The notes under the pieces: model-generated
The model's database searches: none
What the model saw: only the letters and a program-made list of their open reading frames with translations
Told to the model about the DNA's origin: nothing
Made by a program: the position numbers and the translations under genes
In this document: piece by piece, positions 11,525 through 23,251 of the stretch
How the letters are laid out: each line of letters starts with the position of its first letter
Position numbering within the stretch: position 1 is the stretch's first letter
Assembly (NCBI GenBank): GCA_973895155.1
Contig: OZ316896.1
Coordinates: forward strand, 9,362,001-9,426,000
Reading direction: 5' to 3'
Length of the DNA: 64,000 bases
Origin: Marsupella aquatica
Taxonomy: Eukaryota > Marchantiophyta

Positions 11525-13021
11525 ATTTTCTCTTTTACTTTTCACGGGCAACAAGAAGATTGCTTTTCCCTTGGGCAGCCTTTGGGCAAATGGGCAGTAT
11601 GTTGGGGCCTCCAGGCAACATTTTGGCCGGGCAGAAGGGTAACCAAATGAGTAGATGAAGGACAGGTTATCCGGGCAAGTCTAAAATTGTCCATAAAATC
11701 TGTTTTCAGGTATTTTTCCAAACAAACTTTTATTCTTCACAATTAATATTGAGGGCATGCAGAAGGAAGCAATCCATGTAGATTTCACTTTTTGTGATTC
11801 AAGGTGACGCTTGATCTTAGATTTGGTGACAAATGATGTCAAATCTCAAGATTTAATTTGAAGTTTGAAGACACATGATATTTATAATTTTAGAGGAAAA
11901 AAATGATGTTGGGTTTCCAAGACTAGAATGTGATAGGGGTTGTTGATGGCCTGCACTAAGCTTCTACCAAAGACAACTTCTGATCAACATATACTCCTTC
12001 AAAAGCTGAATTGGAAGATGAATGAGATCACAAAGACAAAGTCGGGGTGCTTTGAATTCTAACATAAGGTGTGCAAAATTATCAAAAATTTCATATCAAT
12101 AGATAGTGTGACAATGGTGTTGTCAACGCTTTTTCACATGTTAGAAGCAAGTAATGCCATAACCTAGATGTATCTTAGAGCAACTTAATGCAACTGACAC
12201 GGGCACCAGGGTCAAATGAGCATGCAAGGTTGATGATTCTGAGGAACATACCTCAAAGTTAGTTGGAGTTCAATGGTTATTCCTCTAAGGATTCTTCAGT
12301 CCTTGATTGCATATCTATTACAAGAAAAATTGATGTAAAAGACAGTAGATTTGGCAGGGTTGACATGGAGTTGATAAGTACACTTCACATTGACTCAAAG
12401 TAAGGAAGACACATTGTTCCAAAACTAATGCAATAGTTTTGACAATGCTAGCACCTCCCAAAAGCCATGGAAGGAGAAGGCTAGGTGTCAAAGATGAATT
12501 TTCATATATTCTTTCAAAGGGGAAGATTACTTTATCCGCAGTCAGAGCAAGAATTGCCAAGGAGGGGGATGATACAAAAAATGTTCAAGTGAGCTCAGTC
12601 ATACATAGGTAGTATGCGGCATCAATTGAAAATTCCAATGAAAACAATTTGAGCTGATATGTCAACACAAATACAACTGAACATGTGGTGCATCATCGAG
12701 AAAGTTTTGTAGAATAAATAGGGGAAAAGCTTGGGATTATCCCCAATTGAGTGATTGGAGAGAACTCCAACTTACTGAAAATTTGATCAGCCACTCTCAC
12801 TAGTTAGAGTTTGGTTGACATGTTATCTAGCCTTTAATCTTCATTGGAACCATGTAATCTGAGTAAATTGCTATGTTTGGACTTAGTCCATCCCAGTTGG
12901 GAAAAGCCCATCCAAGCATAAGAGCAGAAACCATGAGGCCCATCAGGGCACTGTTTCAGAGAAGAAGAGCAATATAATAGTGGTGAAGAAAATGATTTTC
13001 GCAACTTTTCACAACAGTGCC
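11525..13021. other. Intergenic, nothing recognised
   Basis: AT-rich sequence without family-like ORFs, long repeats or RNA genes. Confidence 0.4.
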
Positions 13022-13076
13022 TTTCGATTATATATATATAAATATAAATATATAAATAAATAAATAAATAAATTTT
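13022..13076. repeat. AT microsatellite: TA then AAAT repeats
   Basis: A run of TA dinucleotides passes into AAATATA and then AAAT tetranucleotide repeats. A short ORF on the minus strand here only translates the repeat. Confidence 0.9.
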
Positions 13077-13997
13077 CGTATACCTGAAAGAACCTCTTAT
13101 ACTCTGCCCCTTAATTAAAGGATTTGCAGTCCTTTGCCTTACAATTGAAAAGATATTTACAAGATAATAAAATAACGACTGTGACAATTGTCACGTCCTG
13201 CATCGATAGAGAATAAAGTATAGAATTGCTGTTTGATTTGGTGTGGTAGTTCGGTACGTGTGGCAAGATAATAATATACTTATCACATGATTGTGAGTTC
13301 TGGTAGGAAGAAGTTCTCCGAACAATAACGGGGGCACAATAATGTTCGTTTGAGCCATGGGATCGATCGATCGTTAGGTGATTCTTGGTGAGGAATGGGA
13401 ACATTTTGGAAGTCCAACTTTGATTCGATGGACACAGATCAGTTTGGTGATCTTCGAGCATGCAGACGCGAATTAGTAGTGGTCTGGTTTCAGATCCACA
13501 ATGAAAGCAGAAATCAATCGATCAAACGTTTGAGGGATGAAGACAATGCTTAGAAACAGGAGTAGCGATGGCAGTCAAAGGCAGTGAGTCGTGTTCACGT
13601 GGTTCGGTTAGCTCGTCGGAACCAATAATAGACCATACTCAGAATTTGGTCGAGCGATTGGATGAATTGGCGATGAGCAGCCAAGCTTTAATCCGAGGTC
13701 GAATAAATACGCTGCTCACCAGAGTGAGTGACACAAGCATTACAACTGGATTGAGTTGTGTAACTTCTCAGTCTGGTTGGTCTAGCCATCCTTCGGAGCT
13801 CGGTGATTTCCTGCCCTGTACGCCAATTTGAGAGTTTGCATTTAAGGGAGAATTTGTTCGAAGCGAGCTTTGAATCGAGCTCGATCTGAGCCCAAGTTAT
13901 TTCTTTGAGTGGGAAATATCTGAAAGCAAGCTTCGAACCGAGCGAGATCTGAGCCCGTTGCAGTACTGGAGGTGACTTGTGGATCGATCGATTGAAC

Positions 13998-14696
13998 ATG
14001 GCCGGGATGCGTTTGACGAGGAGCAACCTCGTTTATGCGGGGGCCCTGATTGTGGTCCTCTCGTTGGCAATGTCGACGGAAGCGGCAGACACCGCTCGGC
14101 GGCCCTTTTACTATTCACAGCTCGCTGCTGTTCCTGACCATTCTCCTCCCCCGTCTAAGCCCTTCTTTTCTTTGCCGAGTTTCTCGTTCCCCAAATTTTC
14201 ATTTCCAAGTTTGCCCCACTTCCCGAGTATTTTTAAGCCCACCCTCCCCACCCTCCCCCCGGTCCCCTCCATCAAGCTCCCCACCCTCCCCACCCTCCCC
14301 CCTTTCCCAGAGCCCCCTCTGCCCAGCTTCCATCTGCCTAAGATTCCTTCTCTCGAGGGTCTTACTCTCCCTCCACTGCCCACTATTTCTTTGCCTCCAC
14401 TGCCTCAGCACGCTTCGCTCGAGGGTTTTACTCTCCCTCCACTGCCCACTTTTTCTTTACCTCCACTGGCTCAGCACGCTTCGCTCGAGGGTTTTACTCT
14501 CCCTCCACTGCCTCAGCACATTTCGCTCGAGCCTCAGCACCTTTCGCTCGAGCCTCAGCACATTTCGCTCGAGGGTTTTACTCTCCCTCCACTGCCGACT
14601 TTTTCTTTACCTCCACTGGCTCAGCACGCTTCGCTCAAGGGTATTACTCTCCCTCCACTGCCCACTATTTCTTTGCCTCCTCTACCATCCAACTAA
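13998..14696 (+). CDS. Secreted proline-rich repeat protein, probable cell-wall protein (232 aa)
   Basis: A single-exon ORF. I chose the ATG at 13998 (context GAACATGGCC). An upstream reading from 13977 would need a TTG start. Residues 1-31 form a classical signal peptide with a hydrophobic core (VYAGALIVVLSLAM) and a likely cut after TEA. The mature part is rich in Pro, Leu, Ser and Phe, first as short PxFSFP and LPTLPP phrases. From residue 119 (base 14352) it becomes in-frame tandem repeats of the type LEGFTLPPLPTFSLPPLAQH. Repeat lengths are 66, 66, 42, 21, 21 and 66 bp plus a partial last unit, all multiples of three. Only one Cys or Tyr-poor composition feature argues against an extensin; there is no SPPPP array. 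A structural wall protein is the best inference, and the specific function is unknown. Confidence 0.72.
   Translation: MAGMRLTRSNLVYAGALIVVLSLAMSTEAADTARRPFYYSQLAAVPDHSPPPSKPFFSLPSFSFPKFSFPSLPHFPSIFKPTLPTLPPVPSIKLPTLPTLPPFPEPPLPSFHLPKIPSLEGLTLPPLPTISLPPLPQHASLEGFTLPPLPTFSLPPLAQHASLEGFTLPPLPQHISLEPQHLSLEPQHISLEGFTLPPLPTFSLPPLAQHASLKGITLPPLPTISLPPLPSN
14352..14693 (+). repeat. In-frame coding minisatellite of the proline-rich protein
   Basis: Units start with CTCGAGGGT(C/T)TTACTCTCC. The shorter 21-bp units encode LEPQHxS. All unit lengths are multiples of 3, so expansion or contraction would not break the frame. Confidence 0.9.
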
Positions 14697-16580
14697 GCGT
14701 CACGCTGGATTTGCGCCTTGAGCATGGATGGAGCTCTTGCTCTCGGCTTGATCGATCGGCCGAACATATATGCTCCAAGTCAGGCCGCGTTTTTGGTGTC
14801 ACTGGATCGAGGTAGCCACGAGAGTCATGGACGGGACACATTGTGCCACAACAACAAGGGTGACCGTCGCCCATTAAATTGCCAAGCTGGAGAGTAGCAG
14901 ATCGGTCGCTACGATTGCTGACGGGGACCGCGATTGGCTTCAAAATTTAAGCCTGAATTCGTTGTTGTCATTTTGCTTTTCTTTCTCCATATTTCAATTT
15001 TTTGGTACAGACTGCTAGAACTGTACATCTACCAGAGAAGTTCTCATGAACGCTCTAGTCGTTTATGGCTAGGAATCAGGTCTTACCAGGAGAAATTCAA
15101 ATAATACGTCTGGCTCCGGTACTAAATCTGGAATGTACCTAGACTGGGAGTTAAAGGAACTCCTACTGAACTCCGCTAGCATAGGAATCAAATGCGCTGC
15201 TAGCTGTTGTTCTGGATTTCCACTTGGGAAATTAATAAGAGGAGCTGGAAGTTTTAAGCTATGTTTATCGGTATTCCGATTCGGATTTGGAAGCTGTGTT
15301 GATCAGTAAGCTGACTTTCCATGAATGTGATTTCTGATTTTCGTCCCCATATCTATGAATACGAGAGTGAAACTAAGGTTGTGGTTCACACTGAATGTTG
15401 TTCCCCGTCAGTTGTTGTTCTAATGCTCTCAATGGAAGCATCGCACGAAATGCCGTTGCACGTTCGCAATGAATCCAGCTAGAAGAATCTGTCCGATCTG
15501 TGCTCTCGTTTACTAGTAGCCGGAAGTCCATCTACGGGTGAAGCTTTCTTGCATGATATTTGTTCCTTTGAAACAATCATGAATATTTGTCTTTGTTGAA
15601 GTCAGACTCAACAAAGACCAATGTCAAATGCCAGGCAAAGCAGTGAATTCGCACCAGTATAAATAACTCAGCATGTGCAGTTCGACACTTGGTTTACCTT
15701 GTACGCAGCAATTTTTATTCGTACTAAATAATTGCAAAAGGTTTAAGAGTCCTAAGATTTGTCCAAGGTAAGGCCACGAAATAACTTTCAACGGCATCGA
15801 CGGTAATGACATTAAATCGTGAAATGATATCCTAAATATAATTGACAGGCTTATTGAGCGTTTGTCCACAAGCGGCTAAATCATTTACAATGGAAACCAA
15901 ATTCAACTGAAGATAGTCGGAATCTTTTCGTCATCACGAAAGTAAATCTGTGGACATACACCAATTATACTTCATGCTATGTTCAGTACTACAAGTGTTA
16001 AAATAAATTTGACATCTTGATTTTCAAGTCAGCATTATTAAACGTCCGTTCTTAAAAATCATAGATATGCTGTAAAAATCTTGCCAACTTCAATCCAATC
16101 TGCTCCTTACGCTGGCCTCATGGATGTATCCAGCACAGATTCTGTGCAAGACTAGCTGTAAGAAAGATCTTCGGTATCCAAATCGAGATACAAATAACCA
16201 AAACAAGTCCTGATCTTTTCAGTCACATCCTAATTTAATAGATATACTTCTGAAAACTGTCTGATAACCCATGCATTTTAGTTTCATGAAGTGGCCCAAC
16301 AATGTTTGTACGTCCGTCGTAGTTCAGGCGGTCCTGAACGAGTGATGCATTCGACCCACACAGGTTGCATATCAGTTAAAAACATGTATTAGCTCCCTAC
16401 ACATTGCAGATTATAGCCGTGTATGCAATTAAACGAGTCTTTATGCAGACCTGTTCGCAATAAATGTCATAGGTACTGCTCTCAAGTTCCCGAGGATGGT
16501 GGAACTCAGAATATCATCAAGGCCCCCTTCTGCGAGTAGGCTGCGAATTCACTCCAAAATCAAAGTCTACTGGTACATAC
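14697..16580. other. Intergenic or unresolved 3' part of the IQUB-like gene
   Basis: No ORF here could be matched to the C-terminal third of IQUB, which should follow on the minus strand. Either small exons were missed, or the plant gene ends early or has decayed. Nothing else was recognised. Confidence 0.4.
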
Positions 16581-19500
16581 TGTTGAGATGCAGCTTCTGG
16601 GTTGAATTCTGGAGTCTCAACAAACTGCACTCTTCCACATAACAGAGGGGGTGACTTCCGTTAATAATCGCAAACAAAATTCCAGAAGCTCTGTCAAACG
16701 ATAAAAGACCTAAGGCAATAATAAAGACGTAGAGTTTTTCATGGCCTGAACTTTCTGCAATCCGAAGATAAAGAGGTATGTATTTTTATATTAGCGAAGG
16801 GGGCCACGAAGTGGTACTCACCTGAAGGAAAAGGTTCAGTATGCGCATGCGTAAACCACTTAAACTTTTTCCTGGTCTTCCCCTCATCATAAGATCAGCT
16901 TCTCTTTCTATGAGCTCTAAGATTTCTCTCGTCAAAGTACTGTCAAATACTTGGACGGTCCATTTCACATATCCAAGCACTCCCATTCGTTCATCGTTGG
17001 TTCCAATGGGTTTAGCTAATGCATGATACAACTGGATATCAAAGGTAAAACACATCACGTTCGTGAGAACATGTACTTTGAGAATAATCTAGAAGGAATA
17101 TCAATCTGCATTACTTGGGAGGAATTCTAAGAATAGTCACCACAGGGCTAGGAATCAGTTCTTTCGGTTTGATGCATGTGCTGGTTGGTCAATATGCGCA
17201 GTGCTACTCTGTTTGAATCCCTGAGTAACCTCTCTAAAGAAATGTTTGGAGATGTGTCGTCAATACCAGTTTCGATAAAAGGACTAGTCTCGTTGGAAAA
17301 TCAGTGATCCAGAGTAATGCGGGGAAAGTGTTTGGTAAAAACAATGGAGTATTGTGAGCCAATGTTAAAGCGACGGTGCTCAAATGAGCTTCCATGGACG
17401 TCATGAAAGGCTACAGCTTGAAGCTGAAAAGAGCACAGGCACTATATCTGCTACATACATTCTTTAAGTCTGATGCACGAGCTGTCCCAAGAGTCCGGAC
17501 ATGAACGATTGAGCCGTTTTTGAGCTCCCAAATTTTGGGTATACTCATTTTTGTCAAAGCAGCTGCAATCCTTTCGTTTTTGTTCTCCCTTGCTGCTCTG
17601 CATCTTAATTTGTCAATTGTTTGAAGGAGTTTAATTTCCTGAGCACACACGCAGAAACATTTTTAATCGGTATTGTAGTAGATTTATAATTACGATTAGC
17701 ACTAGTCGCGTCCTGCTCACCCTACAGAAAAAAAGCTGGATGAAGCTATATAACATTCGATGGGATTTTGAAAGTTTGAGAAGTACCAACAAGAATTGAC
17801 CACTTACTGCCACACTATGGAATTATAATTTCGTAGACCTTGCCGTTTCCGTTTCCAGGGTCTGAAATTGACCTTTAAGAGAAGCTCTTTGATGGCCTTT
17901 CTGCGTTCCATTCCAACTTTCCCCGATACATTTATCTTGTTGAGCTCCTGTTTCAAAAGATTCATTTAACACCAATATTTATTCTAATTTAAAATTATCC
18001 ACTTTAGAAAGAGACTGCGATCATTGTCTGTTTCCGGTAAGCAACTTAAAGTTGACTGAAAAGAGAGCATCTTCCAAGACAGCAAGTGGAACCTAGAGTT
18101 GTAAAGCCAAAACGCCGAAAGAAGTTTTTGTGAGATTTGACTGCTCGTCATGATCGAAGACGCACAGGCTTACAAGACATGAGAGGTTTTTTTGCCATAG
18201 CTAACCTGGGTACACCAAGATGCAAGCTCGGTATATAGAATCTCAAAGTCATCACCAGAGCGGGGATTCATACGCCTTTGGATTTCGTATTTAAGGTGCT
18301 CTTCCGCCTCTAGCTTTCTTAATCTTTCTTGCTCCTCCCAAAACTATAAGAGGACAATTAGAACCAAGGCTTATGTTTGCGGAGAACTTGAGAACGGCAT
18401 TAGAAGAAATATGACATAAGTGACATTACAAAGACGAATCCACAATTCCAGATCATGTGCAGAAAGCTTGCCACCTACCAAGAGGAAATTTAAGACGATC
18501 TACATTAAATCTCTCTGTACTTAAAAAACATCTGAGCACAGTTTCTTTCAGAAGATTTTCTCTTTACTACGATATTTAGCTGGACAATCATGTAGAACAT
18601 CCTGAAAAATGGTTCGCGAACACAAGGCAGATTATAGGATGATATTCTGTGCACTGATCATATTACTTATAATCTAACTCCGATGGGCAGGGGGAACTTT
18701 GTACACCTTATGATGATACATGAGACTTGAACCCCCAATTTTCTTTTAGCGTGGAAGTGCTTTACAGTCAGTAAATCATGTCATGCAATCTCAAAAACAA
18801 CAAGGAATGGAAAAATTCAGTGATTGACTGATTATTTGATGCGTCGGATAAACTGAAAATAAAGAATTAGTGCATCCAGGTTACGCTGTAGCTGGTTCAG
18901 AGAGTACCATGACCTCCAACACCGAAAGTACCCGTAAAGTTGCCAGACTAACAAGGGCTCCCAGATCATCATTGTACTGGTATACACTATAGAATAAAGC
19001 AAGGAAAGCTCAGAAATGTATATAGTACCTCCTTTCTCTCCTTTGCGTAAGCTCGGATCCTATGGGCTGTACGACGAGCAATAGAGCCTCGGACGTATTT
19101 TTGAATGAATATTGCAGCCTCAACACGAACCTGGTCCCAGTCATCTGAGGTGAAGTATGGACCAGGAATGAGCACATAATCACCCCTGTTGTCTAAAATC
19201 ACCCCAGGCCTGTCCATTTGTGTCCATGTTTCCCTGTCTGTTTGTTGTTCTTGCTTCTTCTGTTCAGGCTTCAAGTTTTCTCGGGAAATGTACACTTCCT
19301 TTTTCATGTTTTTCACGTTTTTCTTGTCCAACTCCGTTTGAGCAATAGCATTAAGATAGTGTACACCTGCATGGAACCATAAGATCAGGATAAAGATATG
19401 AATCGCTCCAAATGTTTTCAGGACGACATCTTAAAAGACAAATGTCAAGTGAGTGAATTGAACTGTTATGAAGACTCTGGACTGAACTTCACAGGAAGCT

Positions 19501-20211
19501 CTAAGATAGACGATTTCATTCATTGAACATAGAAAATCTCTTTCCCAAACATAAACTTTTTCTAGAACCAGAGAACTTCTGCAGACGTTCACAGCTCCCG
19601 CGAGTACCGAAGAAAAAGTCACTGCTAAGATTGATTTTTTTCTACAAATTCCGGAAAATATTTCCCAACAGGTGGTCAGATTTTAATCAACCCTATAATT
19701 TTCCTTGAAATTTTATCTAAGAATGATTAGATTGAAAGAGAGGCACATCCTAGAAAAACTAGCAGTTCACAGCGATGCATAGTATACGTGCGACATGAAT
19801 AGCAGAAACAGTGAAATGAGATGATGTAATTACGTTACCACTCCTCGTGTCCCTGTAGCCACCATAGTTGGGGAGAGGTCTCTCTTCCTTCCTATTAATG
19901 TACACAGTGCAAACCGTGGCTTCTCCACCTCCTAACTCCAAATGCACCACCATCCTTTCCTGTTCAACGTTGCTGCTGTCAATCGGCGCTATCTCTTCTG
20001 TTCTCTCACTCTGTCCAATCGCCATCTTGTGTCGACCACATGAAGACATCGTGCTGCTCTGCACATTTTCTTCTGAAGACATCGTGCTGAGCTGCTTATC
20101 TTCTACTCCCGAGTGGGGGCACATCTCCATGTCGCTAGAAACATTTGAAGGAGACCCCGGCCTTGAGGTGGCCCCTTCAGAACTAGCTTTGGTCCCCCAT
20201 GTAGTTGCCAT
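16581..20211 (-). CDS. IQUB: IQUB-like axonemal radial-spoke protein (IQ motif), C-terminus unresolved
   Basis: IQUB (FAP253 in Chlamydomonas) is a component of radial spoke RS1 of motile cilia. Seven exons were read: 20211-19839, 19366-19029, 18343-18206, 17947-17873, 17638-17459, 17031-16822 and 16624-16581. All junctions are GT-AG and the phases close. Exon 1 ends in GGYRDTRSG, as in IQUB GGFRNK-TG. Exon 2 has TQMDRPGV then the IQ motif AAIFIQKYVRGSIARR. Exon 3 has RRMNPRSGDDFEILYTEL, exon 5 has IPKIWELKNGS and RASDLKN, and exon 6 has LTREILELIEREADLMMRG, the most conserved block. The modelled part is about 452 aa against roughly 790 in mammals. The ubiquitin-like domain before the GGF motif seems absent, since the ATG at 20211 is the first after an upstream stop. 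The Cys-containing C-terminal region was not found. Family call is strong; completeness is unproven. Confidence 0.85.
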
Positions 20212-20277
20212 GAAACTAGATCGTTTCTTTAAACAAACCTCGACGCTACTGAGAAGGAACCAATTGAGGCATATTCA

Positions 20278-21900
20278 AGCATATATGGATGAGCTCTGCA
20301 TCACCCGTTTCCATAGCCAAATCTTATATCGGCTGTTGCCAGTTTTGGCTTCTTCATTTGGTTGGAAGATTTCTTTGAATAACAGTCAGCTCGTCTGAGG
20401 CTCGAGACTACTGCGTCGTTGTCTCTTGTGTGGGTCTGACAAATGAAGAGTACAACAAGATAGAAACGTGAACTATCAAGCACTGAATCTCAGATTTCCT
20501 TTAATTTTTTAGAACATAGAAGAAAATCTAGTTTCTATAATTTGTGAAGAACTGGAGGGGGTTGGGAGGAACACACCAACCCTAATTAGAGGAGTTTACG
20601 GTCACAAGACCGACTTTGGTCAGAACATACGCAATCGACTATTGTTTAATGCCATTGTGTAGCATGATGCTGGCAATCCCGAGAAAGCTCAATTGCAACA
20701 CATGTCCCATTTTTCAGTGAATGGAAGAAGCGATCACAAGGAATATGATTATGATATCCACGTAGATGCAAACATCATCTACTGATATCGTGTTTCAATC
20801 CTGCTTTCGTAGTTGTCTTGTTTCCATTGGACATTTTAAAGAAATGTGCTAGACATCTAGAATAGACTTTGGGTTAACATTTCGTAGACTCTAATTGATA
20901 ACATTTCCAGCAGGTCTCGGCACATTGTAGCTTGTGCAATGAGGACTTTACCAATAATTTATTTTGATGTGATACCAGGCGCTTAAGTTAAGGGATTATC
21001 AAGTCACATTTTGACATTCACCGTGGCTTCTCAATTCCTAACTTCTTAACATATACTATTCCTTTCTCCTCACTTACACATTGACACAGCATTCTAATCG
21101 ATTGATGGAGTTGATTGATATAATGACGAGAGCCAAAGTGTACACATGAAGCCATAGATTTATCACTTGATATGCTGCAGATTGTGAACATAGAACATGT
21201 CATCTACCGATGATACAGATATTGTTCATGGGCATTTATCCTGCCCCTGAAATTCATTCTTGCACGAGCGTAAACAGTAGTCAACTTTGATTTGGGAATT
21301 AGGGGTACTTACCAGTGATTTCTTTGAATGCCACATGACAGCTTGAATTCGAAACAAAGGAAAGCGACGCATTATTTTGCATCATTCAAAGTCTGCTGCA
21401 CCGCTGCAATTCGAGTGACATGAGCACTGTTCCAATTGGGTGTATGGAAACAATCAAACTCTGGGCATATGGGAGCTACATGTGCACCCTACTGACAGAG
21501 AAAGATGCAACCAAATTGAGAAAAGTGATGCGTGATTAGAGTCAATGAACGTGAACTTTAGTTTCATCAAGTTCAAACTTTCCAATTGGCGATAACAATC
21601 GACTCACAAAAATAAGAAAAAAGTGTCACATTCAACTTTGCCAATCAAGTATCCCCAATTGCTTACTTTATTTCATTCCTTCCCATTCAAACGATGAGCA
21701 AGGCCAAACGAGAATGTAATGTTGATAAACCCTAAACCCTGATTTTCTTCTCAACCCCCAAAACCTTCTCCTGGCTTCGCCCCCTTTGTCTGTTCTTCGG
21801 GAATTTTAGCAAACTTTTATCACTATAACCCACTTCCAAATTATTGGCTAGGTGCATATCGATGGAATTAGACATGCATACTCGATTGGATTTCGTGTAG
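20278..21900. other. Intergenic upstream of the IQUB-like gene
   Basis: This should hold the IQUB-like promoter. A double telomere-type motif, AAACCCTAAACCCT, lies near 21727 on the top strand. No ORF with family resemblance follows it on either side. Confidence 0.4.
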
Positions 21901-21929
21901 TTTATTTGGCCAATCCACCTTGATGATAA

Positions 21930-22090
21930 GACTCATTTTTTTTTCTTCCCCTCCAAAGAAACAGATGAATTTCATTCAAATAACCAACATACAAAAATGG
22001 GGGCCCATAAAAGGACACCAACCCAAGGGACCAGAGGTGAAGTGCTAAGACTGGGTAGGCCAGTAACAGGAAAGAAGTTGGGCCACCCAA
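21930..22090 (-). repeat. Dispersed repeat, copy A (retroelement tail-like)
   Basis: Read on the minus strand this contains GGCCCAACTTCTTTCCTG, CCCTTGGGTTGGTGTCC and GAATGAAATTCATCTG, then a T/A-rich tail. The same order of words appears on the plus strand at 24960-25095. An A-rich end after a GAATGAAATTCA phrase is common at 3' ends of plant LINEs, but no ORF supports this. Confidence 0.55.
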
Positions 22091-23228
22091 CGGGGCAACT
22101 AAACAAGTAATTTAGAGACTACAGGCGGAGCATCACACTCCTAAAGACCTTGGTCACTGATTTCAGCTCAACTTACAGATGTTTTACCTCAGATATGGCC
22201 ATTGAATAAGTTAGATTAGGGGTGTCCTGGAAGTGCTCGTATACTCATTTCATTTCATTTCATGACATCAAATCAAATTTGATGATTTAATGGGATTAAT
22301 TCAAGTAAGACTTGTGAACGTAAATAGCCTGCTTGTCAATGAGTGGGAACCCACTTCATGAATGCAATTGGGTTATGTGCTAGGTAATAAGCCTCCCCCG
22401 AGGAAATTCTCCTAAATAAAAAGTCCTGAGGGCTCTTGACTATTTGAGTTCATTTTGGACATCGTCTGACAGGTAAAACCTTAAGTTACTTGGGTACGTC
22501 CCCAAAATGTACTAAATTAGTGTCCATACAAAGTGAGAATACCCTGCTAATGACAGAATGTCATGTGCTACTTAGTCCAAACCTATAAGCTCCGATGGAG
22601 TCCCATGATGCTCTTGGTGTGGGAGTAAAGCTTTGTGATTCCTCATACATGTCATCCTGGTCAAAATGTATGCAAGCTTTGGAATCCTATAAAAACTGGC
22701 CTTTACTCAAACTCACCAAAAGCCTATCTAGTGTAATTTTTCTCCAATGAATGAATGCATGAATGGCCTGATATGGTAGCAATAGCTGTTTTTGCAAGTA
22801 GTGTTTTACTGTCATCGTTTGTTCTAGGTGAAACATAGGTGTTCAGAGCATCTCCAATCATGGGGTTTGGCTTAGTTACTGGATACATTAAATATCTAGT
22901 TTAACAACTCCTGACATTTTTTCTTAGTTCACATTACTATCTATTATGATCAACTGAAAAATAGCCCCAATCCTGATGGGGCTATTTCCCTAAACAGCAG
23001 GAATTAGCATTTCTTACAGATGTAGATTGAAATCTTGAGAATCCAACAACAATTCCAATAAATAGTCAACTACTGTATAATCTCTTCCATATACAGATCC
23101 CTTCACCAAAAAACCCCCTTCTTGAAATCCTGATAGTGTCTTAATGAATGGGTTGAACCTGAGTTTTTGAATCTAGTTAATGGTTGGTCTTTTGCTTTTT
23201 TGTTATCTCTTGTCTCAGGTGGACCAAT
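22091..23228. other. Intergenic; possible small MITE at 22848-23000
   Basis: GAGCATCTCCAATCATGGGG near 22848 and CCCCAATCCTGATGGGG near 22967 recall MITE ends, but no clean terminal inverted repeat or target duplication could be drawn. No gene is seen. Confidence 0.3.
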
Positions 23229-23251
23229 GGGGGGGGGGGGGGGGGGGGGGG
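23229..23251. repeat. Poly-G homopolymer, 23 bases
   Basis: An uninterrupted run of G. ORFs through it (poly-Gly on plus, poly-Pro on minus) are artefacts. The exact length is not reliable in most assemblies. Confidence 0.95.

Noticed and set aside
11275-11658. ORFs crossing the N gap
   Set aside because: The centre is 100 unknown bases; the reading is meaningless.
13568-13831. 87-aa ORF with good ATG context and an internal GTGAGT
   Set aside because: It could be a first exon, but no matching second exon or family motif was found. It lies close upstream of the proline-rich gene and may belong to its promoter.
16250-16375. Minus-strand reading with CNLCGSN, a C-x2-C that might be the missing IQUB C-terminus
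   Set aside because: A stop lies just upstream without an AG acceptor between, so it cannot join the model; probably chance.
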